The notes beneath the pieces are model-generated. The model did not search any database, was not told where the DNA came from, and was given only the letters and a program-made list of their open reading frames with translations. From assembly GCA_009392195.1 (NCBI GenBank), contig VFGY01000037.1, forward strand, positions 124,001 through 188,000: a DNA stretch of 64,000 nucleotides. The letters are read 5' to 3'. The translations under genes and the position numbers were made by a program. This document shows, piece after piece, positions 44,423-54,631 of this stretch; position 1 is the stretch's first letter, and each line of letters opens with the position of its first letter. The stretch is from SAR202 cluster bacterium. GTDB lineage: Bacteria; Chloroflexota; Dehalococcoidia; Lucifugimonadales; OSU-TB39.

Positions 44423-45526
44423 ATGGCAAAACATTTATCAAGAACGATTCCTTCATTGCTATTGATGATTATTATGGCAACAATTTTATTGACTGGTTGT
44501 GAATCTTCTGAATCACCATTGGTTTTTTCTTCTTATCGTAACGGCAATTTAGATATCTATTCTATAAACACGGACACATTAGAGGAAGTGAATTTGACCA
44601 ATAGCCGATACGATGAATCTAAACCAATTGTTGCAAAAAACGGAAATGAAATCGTTTTTATAACAAAAGATGTAAATAGATACTCGATTGAAACCATGCC
44701 TATATCTGGAGGGCCTAGAAATCAACTAACTAATAATTCTAACGACATTCCTCTATTCAACAATATCGAATGGTCACCAAACTCTGATAGATTATCATTT
44801 ATTCAATCGAGTACATCTACTGCAATCCAATCTGGACTGTATATCGTTGAAACCAATGACAGTAACCCTATGAGGTTAACATCGCTAAAAGTTCACACCG
44901 GCGGCAACTGGTCTAAAGACGGCTCAAGAGTAGCGTTCACAGTTGAAGATGAATATCAACAGGGAACGTATGTTAGAAACCCCAATGGAGTAAATGAATA
45001 CAGGCTAACCACAACTATCGACTCCAATCCAATGTGGTCACCTGTTACGAACAAAATTGCTTACGTTTCTGAAACTAATTCGAAATCGGATATTTACTTA
45101 ATGAACGACGATGGTTCAAACATAAAAAGGTTAACAAACGATGAGTACATCAAAGGCGATATATCATGGTCACCAGACGGGAGATATATTCTATTCGTGT
45201 CAAGACACAACTGTTGGGATCCTATTAACCTTTTAAGCAATTGCTCTAGTGCAACGAGAGAAAAAGAATCAGGAGAGAAATTGGACCCTGATATTTACGA
45301 CCCCGAAATATATATCGTTGATACTCGCCAAGATAATCCAGAACCTAAACAATTGACTCATAATTCAGTCTTGGATGAAGCTCCAGTATGGTCGCCAGAT
45401 GGTTCAAAAATAGCTTTTGTTTCCTACCTAGACGGTGACGCAGAAATATTTACCATGTCAAGTACTGGAGACAACCAGCAAAGACTTACTAACAATACAT
45501 ACGAAGACATTGATCCTTCTTGGTAA
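44423..45526 (+). CDS. TolB-like WD40/PD40 beta-propeller lipoprotein
   Basis: 367 residues. Lipoprotein signal: hydrophobic SLLLMIIMATILLTGC with a canonical LTGC lipobox, Cys26. The rest holds PD40-type repeats: WSPNSDRLSFI, WSKDGSRVAFT, WSPVTNKIAYV, WSPDGRYILFV and WSPDGSKIAFV, each followed by a D-IYLMN/EIFTM step. It is probably exported and protein-binding. A TolA/TolQ/Pal set is not in the window, so it is not called TolB. ATG 44423. Confidence 0.86.
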   Translation: MAKHLSRTIPSLLLMIIMATILLTGCESSESPLVFSSYRNGNLDIYSINTDTLEEVNLTNSRYDESKPIVAKNGNEIVFITKDVNRYSIETMPISGGPRNQLTNNSNDIPLFNNIEWSPNSDRLSFIQSSTSTAIQSGLYIVETNDSNPMRLTSLKVHTGGNWSKDGSRVAFTVEDEYQQGTYVRNPNGVNEYRLTTTIDSNPMWSPVTNKIAYVSETNSKSDIYLMNDDGSNIKRLTNDEYIKGDISWSPDGRYILFVSRHNCWDPINLLSNCSSATREKESGEKLDPDIYDPEIYIVDTRQDNPEPKQLTHNSVLDEAPVWSPDGSKIAFVSYLDGDAEIFTMSSTGDNQQRLTNNTYEDIDPSW

Positions 45527-45579
45527 TATCACCTAAATTATTTATACTGATATCTATCATCTAAAGAGAAAGGTATAAA

Positions 45580-46722
45580 ATTAATAATCGCATTTACAAA
45601 AGAATAATTGTCAAAATAGGGACGACACTTCTAACTGATAAAAATAACAATCTCAATACTGACGTTATAAATCTTCTTGCCAAACAAATTGGGTCATTAA
45701 GATCCGATGGCTTACAAATCATATTGGTATCTTCAGGTGCAGTAGCAGCCGGAAGACAAGTTTTAAAAAAACAAGAAGAAAAAAACCCCATAGCAATCAG
45801 ACAAGTTTTGGCTGCAACCGGCCAAATCCAACTAATGAATCAATATACGGCTATATTTAACCAATACGATATACCAATTGCCCAAGCTTTGCTTACACGC
45901 AAAGATGTATCAGACAGACTAAGCTATTTGAACATAAGGAATACTTTAATCAATTTATTAGAAATGGATATATTGCCTATTATCAATGAAAATGACGTGG
46001 TTGCTATAGAAGAAATTGAAAATCATGACTTCGGTGATAATGATAATCTTTCAGCACTGGTATCAAACCTGATAGATGCAGATTTGTTAATCATATTAGG
46101 AAAGACAAAAGGAGTATTTACTTCCGACCCAAATATAGATCCAAAAGCTAAGTTTTTAATGAACATAGACTTAACCGACTCAAATACGAATTTAAACGCA
46201 AGCGGTCCATCTGACACAAAGGGCAGAGGAGGAATGGCTACAAAACTACAGGCTGCCAAACTCGCTACCTCTTCAGGAACGAACGTAATAATCTGTAACG
46301 GTTTGGAACCCAATATACTACTCCGACTTGCAAAAGGGGAACAGATAGGATCACTGATTTCTGCTACTAATTCTAAGCTTGAAAGTAGAAAAAGGTGGAT
46401 GATAAGTAATTTAACAGATACTGGATTTATACAAATTGACAACGGTGCAAAAAAAGCACTCCTCAATGGTAATACAAGTCTATTGCCAGCAGGAATAATT
46501 AATATTCAAGGCTCTTTTGATAGAGGAGATATAGTATCCATATATGACAATGAATCCAAACTGATTGCAGCAGGAATATCCAATTATAATGCTTTGGAAT
46601 CAAACAGGATTCAGGGCAAACATTCAACGGAAATACTTACATTATTAGGACATCATTATGGAGACGAAGTCATCCATAGGAACAATATGGTAATTATTAA
46701 TGATAAAGATGTATTTTCGTGA
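45580..46722 (+). CDS. proB: Glutamate 5-kinase
   Basis: First step of proline synthesis; phosphorylates glutamate. 380 residues if it starts at ATT 45580-45582, six nt after AAAGG: the frame is open from a stop at 45562 and contains no ATG, GTG or TTG before 45724. Starting at 45724 would remove the conserved ATP/glutamate N-terminus (KRIIVKIGTTLLTD). Then VSSGAVAAGR, DNDNLSALV, LGKTKGVF, GRGGMATK, and a C-terminal PUA domain (ISNLTDTGFIQID... GISNYNALES). 57 nt before proA. A one-base error turning ATG to ATT is the main alternative. Confidence 0.9.
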   Translation: MNNRIYKRIIVKIGTTLLTDKNNNLNTDVINLLAKQIGSLRSDGLQIILVSSGAVAAGRQVLKKQEEKNPIAIRQVLAATGQIQLMNQYTAIFNQYDIPIAQALLTRKDVSDRLSYLNIRNTLINLLEMDILPIINENDVVAIEEIENHDFGDNDNLSALVSNLIDADLLIILGKTKGVFTSDPNIDPKAKFLMNIDLTDSNTNLNASGPSDTKGRGGMATKLQAAKLATSSGTNVIICNGLEPNILLRLAKGEQIGSLISATNSKLESRKRWMISNLTDTGFIQIDNGAKKALLNGNTSLLPAGIINIQGSFDRGDIVSIYDNESKLIAAGISNYNALESNRIQGKHSTEILTLLGHHYGDEVIHRNNMVIINDKDVFS

Positions 46723-46779
46723 ATTCCGCCTAGACAACCTCGATAAATATAATTGGCTCACAAAGCCTAGGAACAAAAG

Positions 46780-48045
46780 ATGAATGAACTTACTAAAAAA
46801 GCCGTACAATCGCAAGAAGCTTTTAAGTCTTTGTCAATTTCGGACCACCAAAACCGAAATTCAGCATTAGAAGATTTGGCTAACTCTCTCAACGATAACA
46901 AAAACCAAATACTGAGAGAAAACAACCTCGATTACTCAGAAGGTAAACTGCGAAATAACAGCTCCGCTACATTAGAAAGGTTACTGCTTACCAAAAAATC
47001 CATAGATGCTATTATTGATGGCATTTCAAATATCATTAACTTGCCAGATCCTATTGGAATTATTTTTGATGAAAATGATTTGCAAAACGGTCTTAAAGTA
47101 TACAAAAAAACAGTACCTTTAGGTGTAATCGGCGTTATCTATGAAAGTAGACCAAACGTCACAATTGATATAACCGCACTATGCATCAAATCAGGGAACT
47201 GCGCAATTTTGAGGGGCGGCAAAGAAGCTATACGTACAAATGTTTATTTGACCCGTTTAATACGGGACTCTCTAAAAAATAATGCTCTGCCCCAAAATGC
47301 CATAGCCTTGATTGAAAATACTGATCGTGCATTAGTCCCAAAAATGCTTTCACTCAAACAATACATAGATTTGATAATACCTCGCGGCAGCGCAGAATTG
47401 GTTAAATTAGTTGGTGAAAAAGCTGAAATGCCGGCTGTTACAGGAGGAATAGGAATATCTCATATTTATATTGATTCAGATGCAAACATTGAAAAGGCGG
47501 TTGCAATTAGCTGCAATGCAAAAATTTCTAATCCTTATGTATGTAATGCTTTAGACACCATTCTTGTTAACGAAACTGTAGCTGATGAATTCTTACCAAA
47601 AATAGTAGAAGAACTTTCTGTTCATAACGTTGAAATAAAATGTGACAACCGAGCATTAAAAATAATTGGAGATCAAAAGGCAAATATTTCTCATGCTTCA
47701 AACGACGACTGGGGCAAAGAGTTTTTATCCCTAACTGTATCAATAAAAACGGTTAGAAATGTTGAAGAAGCTATATCGCATATTCAACATTTTACATTCC
47801 GAGCCGGACATACTGATAGTATTATTACAGAGGACAACAACACAGCACAACTTTTCTTGAATCAGGTTGATTCGAGTGTAGTTATGGTAAATGCAAGTAC
47901 GCGTTTTAACGACGGTGGGCAACTAGGTATGGGTGCTGAAGTTGCCATAAGCACAAGTAAGTTTCATGCAAGAGGTCCAATGGGTCTTGAATCTTTAACT
48001 TCTTACAAATGGATAGTCGAAGGAAACGGGCATATTAGACCCTGA
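46780..48045 (+). CDS. proA: Gamma-glutamyl phosphate reductase
   Basis: Second step of proline synthesis, NADPH-dependent reduction of glutamyl phosphate. 421 residues. PLGVIGVIYESRPNVTID opening of the cofactor domain, LRGGKEAIRTN, the catalytic Cys in AKISNPYVCNALDTILV, and NASTRFNDGGQLGMGAEVAISTSK near the C-terminus. Follows proB on the same strand; proC is not in the window. Ends 32 nt from the convergent DUF362 gene. Confidence 0.97.
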   Translation: MNELTKKAVQSQEAFKSLSISDHQNRNSALEDLANSLNDNKNQILRENNLDYSEGKLRNNSSATLERLLLTKKSIDAIIDGISNIINLPDPIGIIFDENDLQNGLKVYKKTVPLGVIGVIYESRPNVTIDITALCIKSGNCAILRGGKEAIRTNVYLTRLIRDSLKNNALPQNAIALIENTDRALVPKMLSLKQYIDLIIPRGSAELVKLVGEKAEMPAVTGGIGISHIYIDSDANIEKAVAISCNAKISNPYVCNALDTILVNETVADEFLPKIVEELSVHNVEIKCDNRALKIIGDQKANISHASNDDWGKEFLSLTVSIKTVRNVEEAISHIQHFTFRAGHTDSIITEDNNTAQLFLNQVDSSVVMVNASTRFNDGGQLGMGAEVAISTSKFHARGPMGLESLTSYKWIVEGNGHIRP

Positions 48046-48077
48046 TAGAATAACTAAAAACAATTCACTGCAGTATT

Positions 48078-49154
48078 TTAATATTGATCAAACAGTTTCC
48101 CCCACTGTGTTTTCATTGCAGCCTTAACCCTTCTACTTCCAATAAACCTAAGCCAATATTGATTATGATACAAATTCGAAGCCCAATATGCCCAAAGTAC
48201 TATCGGGGTCCTTAACAAAAATTTTTCAAATTTTTTTAGAGGCCCCCAATAAATGAGCTTTTGACCCCAGCTGGCAAATGTGTCTTGGCTCGATTTAAAA
48301 TGCCAATTAGTTTCAACTATATCTTCACCTAATATTTCTATTTCTCTAATATCACCACAACCCAAACCTTGATTATGTGCTAGATTGATAAATTTTATGG
48401 ACATCGGATCAAAACCCATGATTTTTGCCATTACTGCATCAACTGCTACTTGATCGGACCCAGAAATAATGAGGTTTTTTTCATGCCAATTCATGGCCCT
48501 GGGACCAGGGCCATCACCCGCCAAAGAAGAATCAATCATTGCAAAAACACCTGTGTGGATTTCTTTTTGAATGGCTAGCAAATCTACTAGAGTTTCGTGA
48601 ATAACTGAATGCGTCCAATGCCTTCTATGATTTAACAAACCCCCAAAAGCATTTTTCATCGCCCCTGTAATAGTAGTAAATACGTGTGTTTTGGCTGTAG
48701 GTAAATGTAAAATATTTTTACCAATCAATACTTCAGGGATATATATCCCTTCGGGAAATATTTTGTCCAAAGCCAGTAATTTATTTTTGGGTTTATAGAT
48801 AATCCACTTTGTTGAAGGAAAATCCAGGAAAATATTTGGCACTTTACATTTATCTTCAACATTAACATGCTTATTATTTCGCGCACCTTCTACGGGATCA
48901 ACAACTACAGTTCCATTATGAACCGACAATAAATCATTGAATCCATGGCCTCTTAAAGACTTAATTGCCCCCTCTAATTGCCATGGAGTAGTTGAACAGG
49001 CAGGATAGTAGTGTTGCCATGAAATGTTAACTTTTAACAAAGTCTGTTGATTCGAATCAAAACATTGGCTTATGCCTGCTACATCTAAACTGCGATCAGC
49101 ATCATTAATAAAAGTCTGTGCGCTTGTATTGATAACTGATACTTTAGCTTTCAT
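48078..49154 (-). CDS. DUF362 domain protein
   Basis: 358 residues. LLKVNISWQHYYPACSTTPWQLEGAIKSL, LHLPTAKTHVFTTITGAMKNAFGGL and AVDAVMAKIMGFDP are the usual DUF362 landmarks. Many family members carry a ferredoxin domain; this one has no CxxCxxC cluster. The C-terminal part is basic and aromatic (KLIYWGPLKKFEKFLL, IVLWAYWASNLYHNQYW), perhaps membrane-associated. Function unknown. ATG 49152-49154. Confidence 0.85.
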   Translation of the reverse strand: MKAKVSVINTSAQTFINDADRSLDVAGISQCFDSNQQTLLKVNISWQHYYPACSTTPWQLEGAIKSLRGHGFNDLLSVHNGTVVVDPVEGARNNKHVNVEDKCKVPNIFLDFPSTKWIIYKPKNKLLALDKIFPEGIYIPEVLIGKNILHLPTAKTHVFTTITGAMKNAFGGLLNHRRHWTHSVIHETLVDLLAIQKEIHTGVFAMIDSSLAGDGPGPRAMNWHEKNLIISGSDQVAVDAVMAKIMGFDPMSIKFINLAHNQGLGCGDIREIEILGEDIVETNWHFKSSQDTFASWGQKLIYWGPLKKFEKFLLRTPIVLWAYWASNLYHNQYWLRFIGSRRVKAAMKTQWGKLFDQY

Positions 49155-49188
49155 TGAACATTTTTACATCATCCAATTTTAAAAGTCT

Positions 49189-50823
49189 TCAGTCCAAAAA
49201 ATCCTTTAGTTTTTTGGACCGATTCGGGTGCCTTAGCTTCCTTAACGCCTTGGCTTCTATCTGCCTGATTCGCTCACGAGTAACACCAAAATCATGACCG
49301 ACTTCTTCCAAAGTTCTATTTCTTCCATCTTCCAACCCAAATCTTAACTGAAGAACTCGAGCTTCTCTTTCACTCAATGTTTCAAGAACATCTTCGACTT
49401 GTTCTTTTAATAACTGATAAGATGCTGCATCCGGCGGAGCTAACGCATTTTTATCTTCAATAAAATCGCCAAGATGAGAATCTTCTTCTTCACCAATAGG
49501 GGTTTCTAAAGAAACTGGTTCCTGAGATATTTTTACAATTTCTCTGACTTTATCAGGAGCAACTTCCATTCCCGAACCGACCTCTTCACTGGTAGGTTCT
49601 CTTCCATACTCTTGAATCAACCTTCTACTAACACGCAATAATTTATTTATAGTTTCAACCATATGTACAGGTATTCTTATTGTCCGTGCCTGATCAGCAA
49701 TCGCTCTAGTGATAGCTTGACGTATCCACCATGTTGCGTAGGTGCTAAATTTATACCCTTTCCTGTAGTCAAATTTCTCTACAGCTCTTATCAGGCCAAT
49801 ATTGCCTTCTTGAATCAAGTCCAGCAAAGACATTCCTCTACCTATATATTTCTTCGCAACACTAACCACTAACCTTAAATTTGCTTCAGCCAAATGACTT
49901 TGGGCCAATTCACCTTGACTTTCCACTTCTGAATAATATTTTTCAAACAGTAAATCAAACTGCTTTAATTCTTCTATGAATTGCCCTGATTGAGTCAATT
50001 TACCTAGTTCTTCAATACCCAGATTTTTGCCATACTCTATTAAATCAATAGGAGGTGAAGGAGGTTGAGTTTCACTATTATCCAATTTAGCACAATTGCC
50101 CAACAATCTGGTATATAACGAAAATTCCCCTAATTTTGTTCTTGCTTCTTCCTCAGTTACTTTCATCTTTTTTTGAGTTATTTCTATTAGCTCTAGCGAA
50201 ATTTCATTGTCAATCAATTTTCTTAAGTCAGGATCAGATATGTAATCAATCAATGATTTATGTGTTTTATCATTGTTTTTGCTTTTCTTGGATTTACCCG
50301 TATTTTTCGATTTTTGGTAAAATTCTTCTATAATCTCAGCGATTTTTGAGGATTCAGAAATTTTCGATAAAATTAATAAAACAAAATCACTAAATAAAAC
50401 TTTACCTATTCCAGATTCAACTGCTTTAGACTTAATATCTTCAATATACTTTCCAGCTTCCATAGCTCTTGCCAACATGCGTTCTTCTGATGCTTTAAGC
50501 AGGTTAACCCTGCCTATTTCTCTCAAATACATTCTTACTGGGTCATCTGTTAGTTCTGAGGTAACTTCAAGAGTTTGGCTCCAATCTTTGGCAAGTTCAA
50601 GTTCTTCTTCTGAAGGTTCAGTGATTTCTGAATCGTCTCCATCAAAATTTTCAGATTCTGCTGAATCCTCACCAATATCTGTTTCATCTATATATTCGTA
50701 ACTGCTAGATATTTTTTGTCCCTCTTCAAATTCGTCACTTTGATTCGCCATACCTAGTCGTGAAGCATTCTCTATCTCAGGACCAAGTATGTTTTTAACA
50801 CTATCACCAGAGTTGTCGCGCAT
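49189..50823 (-). CDS. rpoD: RNA polymerase primary sigma factor
   Basis: 544 residues. Region 1.2 [13 protein letters not shown]; a long non-conserved acidic/charged stretch; regions 2.1-2.4 with [29 protein letters not shown] and [16 protein letters not shown] (core and -10 binding); region 3; region 4 with the -35 helix-turn-helix [19 protein letters not shown]. The -10-like and -35-like promoters given elsewhere here agree with this sigma. ATG with AGGA seven bases upstream; 14 nt after dnaG. Confidence 0.98.
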   Translation of the reverse strand: MRDNSGDSVKNILGPEIENASRLGMANQSDEFEEGQKISSSYEYIDETDIGEDSAESENFDGDDSEITEPSEEELELAKDWSQTLEVTSELTDDPVRMYLREIGRVNLLKASEERMLARAMEAGKYIEDIKSKAVESGIGKVLFSDFVLLILSKISESSKIAEIIEEFYQKSKNTGKSKKSKNNDKTHKSLIDYISDPDLRKLIDNEISLELIEITQKKMKVTEEEARTKLGEFSLYTRLLGNCAKLDNSETQPPSPPIDLIEYGKNLGIEELGKLTQSGQFIEELKQFDLLFEKYYSEVESQGELAQSHLAEANLRLVVSVAKKYIGRGMSLLDLIQEGNIGLIRAVEKFDYRKGYKFSTYATWWIRQAITRAIADQARTIRIPVHMVETINKLLRVSRRLIQEYGREPTSEEVGSGMEVAPDKVREIVKISQEPVSLETPIGEEEDSHLGDFIEDKNALAPPDAASYQLLKEQVEDVLETLSEREARVLQLRFGLEDGRNRTLEEVGHDFGVTRERIRQIEAKALRKLRHPNRSKKLKDFLD

Positions 50824-50837
50824 ATTAGTTTCCTTTT

Positions 50838-52643
50838 TTATTTAATATTGTAGGAGTTGTTTCTTTCATCTATTTGTTTAATCCGTTCATTCAATTTAAT
50901 TACAGAATCTTCTATTTCCCTTGAAGGAATATCTTCGCTAGATGAAAGAATGTCTCGTTGCAAATGTTGTAGATGCCTATATTCTAATCGGTCAGATAAT
51001 TGCAATAAAGCCTCTTTATTCAAACCGGAGGCAGGGATATTTCCTTGAATACTCAACAGATATTTATAATGACCTTCTAATTGAACAGACATGATATCAC
51101 CCAATTTATCGGTTTCATTTAAATCACGCCAAAGGGAGTATATCTCTCTATTCTCTGTGCGCCTAAAATAGTCTGAATTAATCATATCAGAATTAGTCTT
51201 CTCTTGCATTTTTAACAATACAGACATAGTATAATCCTCTAGCCAATTTTCCTTAAGAGTGACATCAGAATATAACGGTTTATCTTTATTTTGGTTAGCA
51301 AGTTTTTTCAAAGCTGGTCTTTTTCTTGCAGAACCTGCCATTGATTTTGCTAAAGCCGATTCAACTGTTTCTCTTTTGACGCCTAGCTTGCCAGACAATA
51401 AATCAATGTAGTGATCTTGTTCAAAGGGATTAACCATATGCGTAATAAGTGGAGCAATTTCGCCTACTACTTGCCCTTTTCCAGATGAGGAATTTATATC
51501 GTATTTTTCAATAATACTATCGATAACAAACTGAACGAAAGGTACTGGATTAGCAATGGTTTTTTTCCATTCAGATAAATTGTTTCTTATCTGAGTATCT
51601 GGATCTTTACCACTTGGCATCAATACAACGGATAAATTAACTTCAGATTTTTGCCCCAGTTGTCTTTCAAAAACACGATAGGTGTTCCTCAAACTTCTTA
51701 GTACAGCTTCTCTACCAGCACTATCAGAATCCATAGCTAGAATAAAATTGTTAGTACGAGATTTTAAACTACTTACTTGATTAGCAGTTAATGCCGTTCC
51801 CATTGATGCAACCACATTTTTGAATCCAAATTGATGTGCAGTTATAACGTCCAAATAGCCCTCGACAACCACAACAGAATCATTATCTCTAATTCCTTTA
51901 GATGCAACAGAAAGTCCAAATAAAACAGATTTTTTGTCAAAAACCGGAGTAGTTGGTGTATTGATATATTTTGGATTACTATCATCTAAAACTCTAGCTC
52001 CAAATCCAATCACCTTACCAGTGGAATTCTTTATTGGTATCATCAAGCGACCATAAAAGAAGTCTCTGATTTGGTTATTATCTCTTTTGATTGCTAATCC
52101 CGACTGGATTATTTCAGGTTCTTTGAACCCAAGAGAAGTTAATTTATCAACAAGAGCGCTATTCCCATAAGGGCTGAAACCGAATTCAAAAATCTCCGAT
52201 GCTTCATCATTAAGACCACGCTTATCAATATATTCTTTAGCTTTATTTCCTTCGGGTAATTCAAGTTGTGTTTTAAAAAATATACATGCTTCCAAGTTAA
52301 TATCATAAAGCCTAGAATTTTTATCTGAACTAATGTTGTTCAATTGGACGCCGGCTCTTTGAGCCAACATCTTCAAAGCCTCAGCAAAATTTATTTTCTC
52401 GATTTTGATAACCAGTTCAATTACATCCCCTCCAACACCACATGCTCCAAAGCAATGCCAAGTCTGGCGTTCTGGATTAACAATAAATGACGGGGTTTTT
52501 TCCGTGTGAAATGGGCATAGAGCTTTATGATTACTACCTGCTTTAGTAAGTTTTAAATAATCAGATGCAATGTCGATGATATCTAATTTTTGTTTTATTA
52601 AATCAATCGATTCCAAATTTCGTCCTTTAAATTTGACAGACAA
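50838..52643 (-). CDS. dnaG: DNA primase
   Basis: Synthesises RNA primers for replication. 601 residues. N-terminal zinc domain C43-x2-H46 ... C64-x3-C68 (CPFH ... [11 protein letters not shown]); one more residue than the common C-x2-C in the second pair. Toprim domain [11 protein letters not shown] and [10 protein letters not shown], then a C-terminal helicase-binding region. Order dgt - small genes - dnaG - rpoD. ATG 52641-52643. Confidence 0.97.
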   Translation of the reverse strand: MSVKFKGRNLESIDLIKQKLDIIDIASDYLKLTKAGSNHKALCPFHTEKTPSFIVNPERQTWHCFGACGVGGDVIELVIKIEKINFAEALKMLAQRAGVQLNNISSDKNSRLYDINLEACIFFKTQLELPEGNKAKEYIDKRGLNDEASEIFEFGFSPYGNSALVDKLTSLGFKEPEIIQSGLAIKRDNNQIRDFFYGRLMIPIKNSTGKVIGFGARVLDDSNPKYINTPTTPVFDKKSVLFGLSVASKGIRDNDSVVVVEGYLDVITAHQFGFKNVVASMGTALTANQVSSLKSRTNNFILAMDSDSAGREAVLRSLRNTYRVFERQLGQKSEVNLSVVLMPSGKDPDTQIRNNLSEWKKTIANPVPFVQFVIDSIIEKYDINSSSGKGQVVGEIAPLITHMVNPFEQDHYIDLLSGKLGVKRETVESALAKSMAGSARKRPALKKLANQNKDKPLYSDVTLKENWLEDYTMSVLLKMQEKTNSDMINSDYFRRTENREIYSLWRDLNETDKLGDIMSVQLEGHYKYLLSIQGNIPASGLNKEALLQLSDRLEYRHLQHLQRDILSSSEDIPSREIEDSVIKLNERIKQIDERNNSYNIK

Positions 52644-52659
52644 TCAAAGTAGGTTGAAT

Positions 52660-53013
52660 TTAAAACTCTGTTTCAGTGACAACACTGTTGATTTTCATCA
52701 TTTTAGATAAAACACCCATTGAACTTAGTGCATGAGAATAAAGGTGCTCAATATTTGTCAACATTTCAACCATACAGGTTTCATCTTCACCATTTTCAGA
52801 TGCACAAAATGCTTGAATCTGACTTTCAACCATCTTAGAAGACGCCCAAATGTGAGAAAGGTCAGAAGCTAAATTAACGGACTCACTCGCATTTATACTG
52901 GTTTTTGGCCCACTTTCCAATTTTACCAATATACTATGAGCCAAAGCCGACGACTGCTCTGCATAACCATCAATTGATTGTTCTTGGCCTTTTGTTTCGC
53001 TATTATTGTGCAC
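52660..53013 (-). CDS. Hypothetical protein between dgt and dnaG
   Basis: 117 residues, acidic, soluble and helical (SALAHSILVKLES, NLASDLSHIWASSKMVESQIQAF, MVEMLTNIEHLYSHALSSMGVLSKMM); one Cys pair (CASENGEDETC). No motif I recognise. It is part of the dgt-to-rpoD run, 42 nt after the 79-residue gene and 16 nt before dnaG. Two unnamed small genes at this position suggest a partner of primase, sigma or dGTPase; this is inference. Confidence 0.65.
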   Translation of the reverse strand: MHNNSETKGQEQSIDGYAEQSSALAHSILVKLESGPKTSINASESVNLASDLSHIWASSKMVESQIQAFCASENGEDETCMVEMLTNIEHLYSHALSSMGVLSKMMKINSVVTETEF

Positions 53014-53055
53014 AGCCCCTCCTTAAAAATATATGGTGTTGTTGCATCTTTAATC

Positions 53056-53295
53056 CTATATAGACGCAAAATGTTTCAAATAATCCATCCACTGTTCCCT
53101 AATCAACTCAAGAGCTTCTGTTCTTTCAGAATCTTCCATTGCTGAAATTTCACGAAAAATTTCCTTCCATATCTGACTCGCTTCACCGTTCCAGTTGTCA
53201 AAATGTCGTCCGTCGATGTCACTTTGAATACTTTTGACATGAAATTCTATCATCGAAATTTTCGCTTTAATTTGTTTTAAATTAATGCTGCTCAA
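53056..53295 (-). CDS. Hypothetical protein overlapping dgt
   Basis: 79 residues, helical and charged (LKQIKAKISMIEFHVKSIQSDIDG, WNGEASQIWKEIFREISAMED, EALELIREQWMDYLKHFASI). Its ATG (53293-53295) overlaps the dgt stop by 4 nt, so its translation depends on dgt. No recognised family. Confidence 0.65.
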   Translation of the reverse strand: MSSINLKQIKAKISMIEFHVKSIQSDIDGRHFDNWNGEASQIWKEIFREISAMEDSERTEALELIREQWMDYLKHFASI

Positions 53296-54353
53296 ATGTT
53301 TATGCCTCTACCTTTCTCGATGCCATGCGTTAGTTGCGGATTTATGCTTTCAGCTAATTTTACAGCATAATAATCTGTCATACCCGATATAAAATCGACT
53401 ATAGTCATATTATTTTCGGATACTGCCGAAGGGTTTTTTTGAAAATATTCATATAAAGCTCTGACAATCCTCCGAGCAGCATTCCCTTGTTCACTTATAT
53501 CCTCGGGCTCATAAACCTTTTCAAACATAAAATCCCTAAGATCATTCATGGCTTTTTTGACTGGTTTACTCATTTGTATCTGTGTCTTAGATAAATCAAC
53601 GTTGTTTCTAAAGCCAGATATATTTTCGTTAGTCAACACCAAGTCATTTACTAGCGTATTTATTCTCTTGGCATGAGTATCACCAAGCACCTCAATAATG
53701 TCTTTAGGGATTTCGTCAGGGGACAAAACACCTGCCCTGAAGGCATCGCCCAAATCATGATTAAGGTATGCCACAGCATCTGAAATGCGAACAATCTGTC
53801 CTTCTAGGGTTATGTCAGGTATGATTTTTTCCGATAAAAAATCCCCTTTAGGCTTAGAATGATTAACTATTCCATTTCTCACTTCCCAAGTTAAATTCAA
53901 TCCATTACCCTGTTTTTCAACCAAATCAACTGTCCTTAGGCTTTGCGCAGCATGCCTGAACCCATTTGGAAGTAAATCATTTAATTCAGCTTCTCCTACA
54001 TGTCCAAAAGGAGTATGCCCTAAGTCATGAGCTAGCGATATCGCTTCACTTAGATCTTCATTCAAGTTTAAAGCCCTAGTCAACGTCCTAGCTATTTGTG
54101 AAACCTCTAATGTATGAGTTAATCTTGTAACATAATGGTCACCAGTAGGAGCAATAAATACCTGCGTCTTATGCTTGAGCCTCCTAAATGCCTTTGAATG
54201 AATAATCCTATCTCTATCTCTTTGAAATTCAGTTCTAATCGGATCTAATTCCTCATGTTGTTTACGTCCAACAGTATCAAAAGATTTAGTAGCATGGGGT
54301 GATAACAATTTCTCTTTTTCTTCTATGTATTTCCTAACATCCATAACAAACAA
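53292..54353 (-). CDS. dgt: dGTP triphosphohydrolase-like protein
   Basis: 353 residues, HD-domain dNTPase. RDRDRIIHSKAFRRLKHKTQVF, TRLTHTLEVSQIARTL (His of HD), AHDLGHTPFGHVGE (HD pair), DAVAYLNHDLGDAFRAG are all typical. dGTP or other dNTP hydrolysis to nucleoside and triphosphate controls pool size. TTG 54351-54353 or ATG three codons later. First gene of the dgt-dnaG-rpoD run; divergent from the HIBADH gene. Confidence 0.92.
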   Translation of the reverse strand: MFVMDVRKYIEEKEKLLSPHATKSFDTVGRKQHEELDPIRTEFQRDRDRIIHSKAFRRLKHKTQVFIAPTGDHYVTRLTHTLEVSQIARTLTRALNLNEDLSEAISLAHDLGHTPFGHVGEAELNDLLPNGFRHAAQSLRTVDLVEKQGNGLNLTWEVRNGIVNHSKPKGDFLSEKIIPDITLEGQIVRISDAVAYLNHDLGDAFRAGVLSPDEIPKDIIEVLGDTHAKRINTLVNDLVLTNENISGFRNNVDLSKTQIQMSKPVKKAMNDLRDFMFEKVYEPEDISEQGNAARRIVRALYEYFQKNPSAVSENNMTIVDFISGMTDYYAVKLAESINPQLTHGIEKGRGINI

Positions 54354-54549
54354 TGCGCCTTTTTAAATATCGATATAAACAAAAATTAATGTTAAATGTT
54401 TATGATATAAATATATCGTTTCGAAATAATACCACAGGTAGCTATCGTTATATATCGTGAGATTTCAACATGTTTGAAATTTTTGGACATTATCTTTGCA
54501 GCATCAAGGCCAACTGTTTTGAATAATAAGATTTTGGTTTAATATCGAC

Positions 54550-54578
54550 TTGACGAATAAGACTACCTTAACAATAAT
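54550..54578 (+). promoter_or_regulatory. Sigma70-type promoter of HIBADH-NHL pair
   Basis: TTGACG (54550-54555), 17 nt, AATAAT (54573-54578); one mismatch in each box. The start codon is about 54 nt downstream. The rest of the 278-nt gap (54354-54631) holds AT-rich sequence with a 9-mer ATATATCGT at 54411 and 54450, and a palindrome ATATCGATAT at 54367-54376; I see no gene there. Confidence 0.65.
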
Positions 54579-54631
54579 CCTACTATTAAAATCTTTGTTT
54601 TTTTACTTAATCATTCAGCAAGGAGAAGCAT

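Noticed and set aside
45724-46722. proB starting at TTG 45724
   Set aside because: It removes the conserved nucleotide-binding N-terminus, which is intact upstream in the same open frame.
54367-54458. ATATATCGT repeats as operator array
   Set aside because: Only two direct copies plus a palindrome in AT-rich DNA; not distinguishable from chance.
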